DNA of 5,973 nt from CAYONM01 sp964405325 (GTDB lineage Bacteria > Planctomycetota > UBA11346): NCBI GenBank assembly GCA_964405325.1, contig CAYONM010000228.1, positions 1 through 5,973 of the forward strand, in the 5' to 3' direction. Of the stretch, positions 1-5,718 are shown one piece after another. The notes under the pieces are model-generated. The model ran no database searches. It saw only the letters and a list, made by a program, of their open reading frames with translations, and had not been told where the DNA came from. A program made the translations under genes and the position numbers. Numbering within the stretch: position 1 is the stretch's first letter; the number at the start of each line of letters is the position of its first letter.

Positions 1-305
1 TGCGCGGCCACATGGATGCATCCGAGTACAAGGGCACGGTCCTCGGCCTGATCTTCCTCAAGTACATCTCCGACAGCTTCGAGGCCATCCACAGCAAACT
101 GTCGGAAGACAAGTACGCCGACCCCGAGGACCGCGATGAAGACGTGGCCGAGCGGGTGTTCTGGGTGCCGAAGGAAGCCCGCTGGCCGGCGATCCAGGCC
201 AAAGCCAAGGCCAAGGCCAAGGCCAAGGCCAAGGATGTGAAGATCGGCGAGGTGATCGACGACGCCTTCCGCGCGATCGAACGCGAGAACCCGCGTCTCA
301 AGGGT
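1..305 (+). pseudogene. hsdM: Type I restriction-modification DNA methyltransferase (HsdM), N-terminal fragment
   Basis: HsdM is the adenine-methylating subunit of type I restriction-modification complexes. The frame is open to the window's left edge: codons before the ATG at 12 read RGH, giving RGHMDASEYK, which matches the conserved HsdM N-terminal helical domain (usually LRGxMDASEYK...LGLIFLKYISD). The true start is therefore outside the window and the ATG at 12 is internal. Similarity continues through VFWVPKEARW and IGEVIDDAFRAIERENPRLKG to about position 305, then stops. The next expected HsdM segment and the whole catalytic domain, including the SAM-binding and NPPF-type motifs, are absent. 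A hexanucleotide repeat adds Ala-Lys pairs at 198-233. The frame stays open to a stop at 666-668, but from about 306 it encodes a recombinase tail and then tRNA antisense. I read it as a broken gene that cannot methylate DNA alone; a chimeric assembly is the alternative. Confidence 0.82.
198..233 (+). repeat. Hexanucleotide tandem repeat GCCAAR x6 encoding (Ala-Lys)6
   Basis: Six consecutive 6-bp units are seen, the first GCCAAA and the other five GCCAAG. They lie in frame in the hsdM fragment and encode alternating Ala-Lys. Typical HsdM proteins have only a short AK-containing linker between the VFWVP-EARW segment and the IG-x-VIDDA helix, so the run looks like slippage expansion. Gain or loss of units keeps the frame and changes linker length by two residues per unit. 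Confidence 0.9.
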
Positions 306-439
306 CACACGGCGGAAACGCCCGAAAAGCGGATGATCCTGGAAATGCTGTGTTTGAACTTGGAGCTAGATGGTGTAACTCTAGTTCCAACAATGAATAA
401 GCCCTTCGACATCATCGTCGAAGAGCTTATTCATTCCAT
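306..439 (+). pseudogene. Serine site-specific recombinase, C-terminal remnant
   Basis: After the HsdM homology ends, the same open frame encodes ETPEKRMILEMLCLNLELDG followed by VTLVPTMNKPFDIIVEE. From memory of the family, this resembles the extreme C-terminus of serine recombinases of the resolvase/invertase type (pattern K-R-x-I-L-x-x-x-C-L-N-x-x-L-x-x-V-x-L-x-P-x-x-x-KPFD). Everything upstream is missing: the catalytic serine domain, the recombinase domain and the zinc ribbon. No stop codon occurs before the tRNA gene, so the frame continues as GRGDMIRTCDFHVPNVALYQ, which is simply the antisense translation of tRNA-Pro. GC content is 41% across 341-440 against 69% at 101-200, consistent with foreign origin. 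The placement, running into a tRNA 3' end, fits the recombinase-bearing edge of an integrated island. The family call rests on a short tail and is moderate. Confidence 0.6.
392..435. repeat. 19-bp imperfect inverted repeat (hairpin) beside tRNA-Pro; possible terminator or recombination site
   Basis: The left arm is 392-410 (AATGAATAAGCCCTTCGAC), the loop is 411-416 (ATCATC) and the right arm is 417-435. Eighteen of 19 positions pair. The single mismatch (C403 against A424) becomes a G-U wobble in minus-strand RNA, so a transcript leaving tRNA-Pro could form an uninterrupted 19-bp stem beginning 4 nt after the CCA end. The outer part of the stem is A/U-rich and the inner part richer in GC, a layout compatible with a bidirectional intrinsic terminator, though there is no clean U-run after it. 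The repeat also encodes the conserved KPFD segment of the recombinase remnant, so a role as a recombinase binding or element-end site is equally possible. The structure is certain; its function is inferred. Confidence 0.85.
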
Positions 440-516
440 TGGTCGGGGCGACATGATTCGAACATGCGACTTCCACGTCCCAAACGTGGCGCTCTACCAG
501 GCTGAGCTACGCCCCG
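440..516 (-). tRNA. tRNA-Pro, anticodon TGG
   Basis: The reverse complement begins CGGGGCGTAGCTCAGCCTGG and folds into a full cloverleaf. The 7-bp acceptor stem is CGGGGCG with CGCCCCG, and the D stem is GCTC with GAGC. The anticodon stem is CCACG with CGTGG around the loop TTTGGGA, giving anticodon TGG. The T arm is GCATG-TTCGAAT-CATGT with one G-T wobble. Discriminator A443 and an encoded CCA complete a 77-nt gene, so the 3' end is at position 440. It lies 69 bp downstream of the methyltransferase gene on the same strand. The plus-strand hsdM/recombinase frame reads through it antisense, which explains the IRTCDFHVPNVALYQAELRP string in that frame. Confidence 0.97.
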
Positions 517-530
517 TGACCGAGGGGGAG

Positions 531-558
531 GAGTGTGGGGCTGATGCCGCAAAGGCAA
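531..558 (-). promoter_or_regulatory. Possible tRNA-Pro promoter
   Basis: On the minus strand a TTGCCT (558-553) resembles a -35 box. After 16 bp comes ACACTC (536-531), a weak -10. The predicted start would fall about 8 nt before the tRNA 5' end. The -10 match is poor, so this rests mainly on position. Confidence 0.25.
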
Positions 559-567
559 GACCCCACA

Positions 568-586
568 AACCGGACAACGGCCGGTT
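568..586 (-). terminator. Weak candidate terminator hairpin after the methyltransferase gene
   Basis: AACCGG (568-573) and CCGGTT (581-586) form a 6-bp stem around a 7-nt loop, overlapping the first base of the methyltransferase stop codon. On the minus strand the hairpin is followed by TTGTGGGG rather than a real U-run, so termination here would be weak; read-through into tRNA-Pro is possible. Confidence 0.25.
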
Positions 587-1185
587 CAAACCGCTTGCCC
601 CAGAGGCTCGGGAACGGCGCTCTCCTCACGCAGGAAAGGAAGCACCACCGCTGGCGGCACGTTCATGAACACCCGACGACTGCGCTCAGAACGGAAGCCG
701 GGTGGGTGGATGTGCCGCCAGGCGTGTTTGGAATAGGTAAACTGCACATAGGGCCGGCCCGATGGCAAACAGTCGCTGACTGCTTGGAAAACTCCATCGC
801 GAATATCCGATGGCAGGTTGAGTACCGGCAATCCACTGATCACACCACCGACCTGCGCCGGCTCGTAACCGGCGTCCTGGATGTGCAGGAGCAGTTTGCT
901 GGCACAACCACAGACCACCTGGATCTCGGGAAAGCGGAGCTGGAGCCGGCTGGCCAAATGGCTATCGAACTCCACCGCTAAGAGGGGATTGTCCGGGTAG
1001 GCCTGCCGTATGCGGTGGGTGAACGGTCCGGTACCCGGCCCCAACTCGATGATCAGTTGACCCCGCGGCAGCGCGCCGAGATGACGGACCATAGCTTTGG
1101 CCAAGCGCTTGCTACTGGGAGCGATAGCGCCAACGGTGCGGAAGTTGCGACGCATGGCCGCGAAAAAACGCAGACTTTCAAGCAT
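586..1185 (-). CDS. SAM-dependent methyltransferase, PmtA-like (phospholipid N-methyltransferase family)
   Basis: This is a 199-residue class I methyltransferase resembling bacterial PmtA-type enzymes, which transfer methyl groups from SAM to phosphatidylethanolamine towards phosphatidylcholine at the inner membrane face. Visible features in order are an N-terminal VGAIAPSS segment (18-25), typical of the family; motif I ELGPGTG (47-53) for SAM binding; an acidic residue in AVEFD (70-74) expected to bind the ribose; ISGLPVLNLP (116-125), matching the family's SGLPxLNxP motif; QFTYS (148-152); and FMNVPPAVV near the end. The usual GDA-like adenine-binding position reads GCA (93-95), with Cys replacing Asp. 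The ATG at 1185 is chosen because an in-frame stop lies nine codons upstream with no other start between; no good Shine-Dalgarno is seen. It follows the coiled-coil gene by 57 bp on the same strand, suggesting one operon. The fold is secure; the lipid substrate is inferred, and a small-molecule or rRNA substrate is possible. Confidence 0.85.
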   Translation of the reverse strand: MLESLRFFAAMRRNFRTVGAIAPSSKRLAKAMVRHLGALPRGQLIIELGPGTGPFTHRIRQAYPDNPLLAVEFDSHLASRLQLRFPEIQVVCGCASKLLLHIQDAGYEPAQVGGVISGLPVLNLPSDIRDGVFQAVSDCLPSGRPYVQFTYSKHAWRHIHPPGFRSERSRRVFMNVPPAVVLPFLREESAVPEPLGQAV

Positions 1186-1242
1186 CGCGACATGCTGGAG
1201 CCGGAGCCGTCAGGGCAAGAAGCGGATCGTGGGTCGAGGCCC

Positions 1243-2637
1243 TCACTGCTGCAATTGCGTCAACAGACTGGCGATGATCGCCTTGTCGGTGGCGTCGTGC
1301 TCGGCAAGGCTGCGCTTGGCAGCCTGGACCGCTTCCTTGGCCTGTCGCAACAGATTCTTCAGCTGCTGGACCTGCTGACGCAGCTGCGCCACATCGTCGT
1401 GCTCGGCGGGAGTCTGTTCACTGCTGGCCAAAAGCTGTTCGCGGGCCTGACGCTCGTGGGCCAACTCCTGCTGAAGCCCCTCGGTCAGACGACGCTGCTC
1501 GGCGGCAGCTTGGTCCAGGCTCGCATGCCGCTGTTCGGCGGCGGCCAGCGTTTGGGCCTGCTCCTCGAGCTGGGCCTGCAGCTGCTGCAGCTGCTCGGTA
1601 GCGCTGGTCTGCTGTTGCCGATCCAGCTCCTCGTGGACGCTGGCGAGCTTGGTTTCGGCAACGCGCAGGTCATGCACCTTGGTCTCCAATTTGCACCGAG
1701 TCTGGGCCAATTCGTCCTGATCGCTCTGCTGCTGAGCCTCCAGAGTCCGCACCGTTTCGCGCAGATTCTGCAATTCCTGCTCGCGCCCCGACAAACGCTC
1801 TTCCAGCTGCGTCCGTTCGGCTTGCAGGCGATCAAAGGTATCTGAGGCATTCGCCAGTTGCCGGTTGAGGTGTTCCAGGTCGTCGTCGTGATCTTGCGCA
1901 CGACTGGCTGCCACCTCTTGGGCGCTGGTTCGCTCGCGAACTTCGGCCTGCAAACGGGCAAGTTCCTCATTGCTCAGTCGCAACTGTTCCTCCAGCTGCT
2001 GGATGCGACGAAGCTGTTCCCCCTCCTGCTGCTGATGATCCTGACGCAAACGATCGACATCACCGACCTGTTCGGTGACCCGTCGACGCGCGCTGTCCAG
2101 ATCCTTGCGCAGGGATTCGGCTTCGGCCGTGGCGGCTGCCGTCTGTCGTTCGGCTTCGACCGCTCGCAGTTCGTGCAGTCGGATCTGCTCCGCGTTGTGC
2201 CCGGTTTGGTCCTCAGTCTTGCGGAGCGCCAATTCCAGACTGCGGATCTGCTCTTCCGCCTCTTTGAGGGCGGTTTCGCGTTGCTTCGCTGCACCGCTGG
2301 TATCCCGTCGCAGGCGCTGCAACTCGGTTTGCTCGTCCTCGCGTTCGGCGCGCAGCAACTGTAGCTCATCGCGCAACTGATCGATCTGCGTAGTGGCTTG
2401 GTGGCGTTGGGTCTCAGCCGCTGCCAGCTCGGTCTGCAGCTGCTGGAATTCCAGCTGAACGGTGTCGATCGCTTGAGCCTGCTGATCCCGCTCCTGCTGC
2501 ATGGCGTCCAGTTGGGCTTCGTGCTCGGTCAGACGCACCTGCAAACTGGCGCTCTCCTGCTTGGCCGTGGCCAGCGCCTGGCGCAACTCCTCGACCTGGC
2601 CCCCTTGCTCGGCGGCGGCGGTGCTGGCGTTGGCGAG
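1243..2637 (-). CDS. Long coiled-coil protein, C-terminal part (same gene as 2738-5443, split by an assembly gap)
   Basis: This is 464 codons plus a stop (TGA, complement of 1243-1245), open into the N gap at its 5' end, beginning LANASTAAAEQGGQVEELRQ. That 14-residue start duplicates exactly the last 14 residues before the gap on the other side, in the same frame, so the two pieces most simply join into one protein. The sequence is almost entirely charged and Gln-rich heptad-type helix (repeated L-E-E-Q-L, LQ-AE and R-L-Q-A-E patterns) with no membrane segment, signal peptide or visible nucleotide-binding motif. Proline and glycine are sparse throughout. The end, AIIASLLTQLQQ, is slightly more hydrophobic and might be an oligomerisation or anchoring tip. 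The methyltransferase gene starts 57 bp downstream. I do not recognise a family: resemblance to SMC or myosin-like proteins would be expected from coiled-coil composition alone. Confidence 0.88.
   Translation of the reverse strand, partial: LANASTAAAEQGGQVEELRQALATAKQESASLQVRLTEHEAQLDAMQQERDQQAQAIDTVQLEFQQLQTELAAAETQRHQATTQIDQLRDELQLLRAEREDEQTELQRLRRDTSGAAKQRETALKEAEEQIRSLELALRKTEDQTGHNAEQIRLHELRAVEAERQTAAATAEAESLRKDLDSARRRVTEQVGDVDRLRQDHQQQEGEQLRRIQQLEEQLRLSNEELARLQAEVRERTSAQEVAASRAQDHDDDLEHLNRQLANASDTFDRLQAERTQLEERLSGREQELQNLRETVRTLEAQQQSDQDELAQTRCKLETKVHDLRVAETKLASVHEELDRQQQTSATEQLQQLQAQLEEQAQTLAAAEQRHASLDQAAAEQRRLTEGLQQELAHERQAREQLLASSEQTPAEHDDVAQLRQQVQQLKNLLRQAKEAVQAAKRSLAEHDATDKAIIASLLTQLQQ
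2596..2637. repeat. 42-bp direct repeat, copy 1, abutting the left side of the N gap
   Basis: These 42 bases, starting CTGGCCCCCTTGCTCGGCGG, end exactly at the first N. They are identical to 2738-2779, which starts exactly after the last N. Read on the minus strand each copy encodes LANASTAAAEQGGQ. Exact edges against the gap suggest the overlapping ends of two contigs rather than a biological duplication. Confidence 0.95.
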
Positions 2638-2737
2638 NNNNNNNNNNNNNNNNNNNNNNNNNNNNNNNNNNNNNNNNNNNNNNNNNNNNNNNNNNNNNNN
2701 NNNNNNNNNNNNNNNNNNNNNNNNNNNNNNNNNNNNN
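2638..2737. other. Assembly gap of 100 Ns
   Basis: Exactly 100 undetermined bases, the conventional length for a gap of unknown size. One hundred is not a multiple of three, so frames on either side do not join through it as written; apparent reading frames crossing the gap are artefacts. The gap splits the coiled-coil gene. Confidence 0.98.
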
Positions 2738-2779
2738 CTGGCCCCCTTGCTCGGCGGCGGCGGTGCTGGCGTTGGCGAG
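2738..2779. repeat. 42-bp direct repeat, copy 2, abutting the right side of the N gap
   Basis: Identical in all 42 positions to 2596-2637. It encodes residues 889-902 of the N-terminal part of the coiled-coil protein. Collapsing the two copies restores a continuous frame. Confidence 0.95.
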
Positions 2780-5443
2780 TTGTGCTTCGGCCTCACGCTG
2801 GACCTGCTGCAGGCGTTCACAGTCCGCCCGTGCGACCGCCAGGTCACGCTCGGTTTCAGTAACCCGAGCTTCGGCCGCAGCCTGGGCCTGACTGACCTCG
2901 GCCAGACGCTGCTGGCTGGCAGTCAGCTCTGCGGCCAATTCCTCGCCTTCGGCGGTGGCCCGCCGGGCCGCGACAGCCTGCTGTTCCTGCTGCTCCTCCA
3001 AATGCTGCAACGCAGCCTGGGCCTGCTCCATCGCTTGGGTCAATTCCTCGATCTGTCCCGCCGCGGCTGCCCGCTCAGCCTCAGCCTGCTGCAACTGTTC
3101 CTGACTGGCCGCCAGTTCGTCGGCCAATTCCTGACCCTGCGCGGTGGCCCCACGAGCCGCTGCAGCCTGCTGATCGCGTTCTTCCTGGAGCTGTTGCAGC
3201 TGCTGCTGGGTCTGCGCCTGACGCTCCTGCTGGCTGGCCTGCTGGGCTTCGGCCTGCTCATGCCGCTGCTGGGCCGTCTGCAGAGCCTGCTCGGTTTCCT
3301 GTAGCAGGGTTTGTGCGTCTGTCAGGGCCTGCTCAAATTCCGCCTGTTGCTGGTCGTGCTCCTGACGTAGGCGCTCGACATGAATGCGTTCCCGTTGCAG
3401 CTCTGCCTGCTGGTGATCCCGATCCACCTCGGCTTGCTGCAGGGCGGTGCCGGCCTGCTCGCTAGCCTGGCGGGCCTGTTCCAATTCCCCTTGGATACGT
3501 TGACACTCGGTTTCGCGCTCAGCCAAAGCCTGTTGCAGATCACCCAGGCCCTGCTCGGACTCGTCCAGCAAACGAGCCAATTCCTGCTCGCGTTCCTGCA
3601 GCTGCTGCTGCAGATCGGCCAGCGCCTGACGCTGTTCCTGTTCACGGGTCTCGGCCTGGCTGCGCGCCTGCTGCAACTGATCAATACGCTCCTGCCATTC
3701 CTGCTCGCGCTCCTGCAAGTGGGTCGTGGCCGCATCGCGCTCGGCTTCGGCACGGTGCACTTGCGCTTCGTGCTGCTGCAGCTGATCTTGCAGCTGCTGA
3801 CGCTCGCCTGCCAGCTGCTGGCTGTCGGTCTGCAACTGCTCCAGCTCGGTCTGGATCTGCTCGATGGCCTTGGCCTGATCAGCGGCTTCGGCGGCTCGGC
3901 GGTCCAGCTCCTCGCGGAGTTGATTGCGCTCCTCGTCCAGACTCTGGACTTCGGTACGCCGGCGATCGTCGCTGACGCGAACCTCATCACAGCGCCGCTC
4001 GGCCGCCAACAGGCGCTGCCTGAGGGCCTCGCGTTCGTTTTCGCGCTCCTCCTCGCTCCCCTCGGCGTCGGCCAGGCGCTTTTCCAGTTCGGCAACGCGC
4101 TCGGCGCTCTCGGCCAAACCCTGGTCCCGCTCACGCAGTGCTTTCAGCAATTTGCCGCGCGATTGCTGCAACTGATCGAACTCCGCCCGCATGCTCTCCA
4201 GCTGGTCCTGCTCGGTACCGGCCAGCTCTTCGAGCTGGGCCATGGCCCGATCGAGATCGCGACCCAATTGCTTGCGATCGGTTTCGGCCAGCTCTAGGGA
4301 GGCGTTCAGTTCCTTGGCAGTGACCTGCTCGGCCTGCAATTGCTTTTCCAGCTCAGCGATGCGAACCCGGGCGATTTGCACTTCGTGCGCGTGCAATTCG
4401 CTCGCATTGGACGTTTCGGACGCTTCGGTCAGGGCCTGCCGCGCCGCAACCAATTCCGATTTCAATGCTGCGATGCGCTGCTGCAGATCTTCACCCGCCT
4501 GCAGCAGCAAGGCACCGGCGGCCGCAGCCATTTGGCTGACATCGGCTTCGTTCTGTTGTCGATCGTCGTAGACGATGCAGTGGTTCTTCAGGTCGACGGA
4601 CGGCTCGTCCAGACCATTGCACCAGGCACGGACATCATCGGCCAGACTGAGCAGTTCAGCGGTAACGGCTTTGCATTCCTCGCGCGCTTCGTCGGCAGAG
4701 GACTCCAGATCATGGACACGGGCCCGCAAAGCCGGGGTGAAACCGACACGCTCTTCCTGCAGACGGACCAGCTCCGCGCGCAGTCCGGCCAGTTCGTCCT
4801 GCAGACTCTCGACCTGGGCTCGGGCGGTTTCGGCGATGGCTTCCGGACTGGTTTTGATGACTTCCAGTTCGTCCTCGGCCTTGGTGCGCTCCTGGTCGGC
4901 GCTCTCCATCATGCTTCGCAATGCCTGAATGCGTCCGGTGGACCGGATGATCACCTGGGTGAGATCGCGGACCATGTCGCTGCAGGTCCGGAGGCAGTCG
5001 ATGGGCTCGGCGTCGTTGGGCTGCCGGACCGGGAAGGCAGCTTGCTCGGCTGGCAGCCCGACGGCTTCCAGGCCCTGTCGGTGCAGCTGCACCGCTTGTC
5101 CGCGCACTTCGTTCAAGGCGCTGATCAGGGCATCGAGTTCATCGCGCATGACTGGCGACTCGGTGAAGGAGCCGTGGCCAGCCAGCTCTTGCATGAGGGT
5201 TTCCACGATACGAGTGGCGAATTGCACCTCGTCCAGGGGATTGTTGGTGTCAACCTGGCGCTCGGCCTGCAGGCGGCCGCCCAGGAAGGTGGTTTCCAAT
5301 TCCAGCGTGGGGCGCACCAGATTGCCGATGTTGGTCAGCGCGTTCACCATGAATTTGCGCTGCTTTTTCAATTCGCTCCTGGCTGCGGCCAGTTCGGCCG
5401 CAAGCTGCTGGGAATCAGCGGCTGCAGGATGCTCCTCCGGCAT
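2738..5443 (-). CDS. Long coiled-coil protein, N-terminal part (unrecognised family)
   Basis: This part has 902 codons from ATG at 5443 to the gap. The start is supported by GAGGAG (5454-5449) five bases upstream. Residues 1-200 are helical but of ordinary composition (for example KKQRKFMVNALTNIGNLVRP at 26-45), suggesting a specific N-terminal domain. Residues 200-260 are a first coiled-coil stretch, and 270-305 form a break containing AWCNGLDE and CIVYDDRQQN. From about 315 onwards the protein is essentially unbroken Gln/Glu/Ala/Leu/Arg heptads. There is no signal peptide, membrane helix or Walker A motif, so it is probably cytoplasmic and not an SMC ATPase. Residues about 756-781 and 819-844 are a degenerate repeat 63 residues (nine heptads) apart. 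Joined to 1243-2637 through the shared 14 residues, the protein would have about 1352 residues. A cytoskeletal, scaffold or polarity role is possible but unproven. Confidence 0.9.
2912..2989. repeat. Degenerate internal repeat unit B (pair of 3101-3178)
   Basis: This segment aligns base for base without gaps to 3101-3178 at an offset of 189 bp. Shared blocks include GGCCAATTCCT and GCGGTGGCCC. The encoded peptides are RRATAEGEELAAELTASQQ and RGATAQGQELADELAASQE. The offset equals 63 codons or nine heptads, keeping coiled-coil phase. Confidence 0.75.
3101..3178. repeat. Degenerate internal repeat unit A (pair of 2912-2989)
   Basis: Upstream partner, in coding direction, of the repeat at 2912-2989. 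It encodes the RGATAQGQELADELAASQE version. Divergence between copies suggests an old internal duplication rather than recent slippage. Confidence 0.75.
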
Positions 5444-5448
5444 GGTGG

Positions 5449-5454
5449 CTCCTC
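5449..5454 (-). promoter_or_regulatory. Ribosome binding site of the coiled-coil gene
   Basis: GAGGAG on the minus strand, separated by CCACC (5 nt) from the ATG at 5443. It is the clearest Shine-Dalgarno in the window and fixes the start of the coiled-coil protein. Confidence 0.75.
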
Positions 5455-5464
5455 GTGCCTATGG

Positions 5465-5470
5465 ATCATA
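5465..5470 (-). promoter_or_regulatory. Possible -10 element for the coiled-coil gene
   Basis: TATGAT on the minus strand matches the sigma-70 -10 consensus at five of six bases. The hexamer 17 bp upstream (CTGCGC) is a poor -35. Transcription would start near 5458, leaving a leader of only about 14 nt that just includes the ribosome binding site. The palindrome CTGATCAG (5473-5480) lies immediately upstream, in the spacer. Confidence 0.35.
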
Positions 5471-5718
5471 CCCTGATCAGCTCCAACGCGCAGGGTCTTC
5501 CGGCGAGCGGCAGCATAGGCTGAATGACATGGTGGCCAAGGTCCGGCTCTTCAGAGGGAACGCTGCCCCCTCGCGACACCCGTCGCACCCGCCAGCCGGG
5601 CTCCGGACAAGTCGCGACGCTGCGTGCATAATCGCCGAAGAACCGTCGTTCGGTCAGACGCGCTCGCCAGGGCCGCGGACAAAATCGACGGATGTAAACA
5701 CCAAGACGTGATCCAAGG
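5471..5718. other. Intergenic region between polyphosphate kinase and the coiled-coil gene; no gene supported
   Basis: No convincing coding sequence is seen. Two short hairpins occur, GAGGG/CCCTC (5554-5558 with 5568-5572) and GCGAC/GTCGC (5573-5577 with 5582-5586), side by side and without a U-run on either strand. They could contribute to ending polyphosphate kinase transcription, but they are not canonical terminators. The coiled-coil promoter region lies at the left edge. Confidence 0.5.

Noticed and set aside
441..668. Coding interpretation of IRTCDFHVPNVALYQAELRP and the frame to 668
   Set aside because: This peptide is the antisense translation of tRNA-Pro, a known source of false protein tails; the following residues have no family resemblance.
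535..981. 148-codon plus-strand open frame
   Set aside because: It is antisense to the methyltransferase, whose SAM motifs are clear on the minus strand.
1015..1845. 276-codon plus-strand open frame
   Set aside because: It spans antisense of both the methyltransferase start and the coiled-coil C-terminus, is Leu/Gly-rich in the second half, and shows no recognisable domain.
2414..2847. Reading frames that cross the N gap
   Set aside because: The 100 Ns shift the frame by one base; sequence past the gap in these frames is out of register with the real protein and is artefactual.
3380..4297. 305-codon Leu-rich plus-strand open frame, resembling a membrane protein
   Set aside because: Its apparent hydrophobic segments are the complement of Gln/Glu-rich heptads, so it is a compositional shadow of the coiled-coil gene.
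4340..5476. 378-codon plus-strand open frame
   Set aside because: It is antisense to the coiled-coil gene. Gln CAG, Glu GAG and Ala GCC codons read backwards as Leu and Gly, which removes stops and gives a Leu-rich shadow. It has no family motif, and the minus strand has a clear start and ribosome binding site.
5554..5586. Two adjacent short hairpins considered as a terminator or small RNA
   Set aside because: Stems are only 5 bp, there is no U-run on either strand, and no promoter is convincingly placed, so they are mentioned only in the intergenic description.
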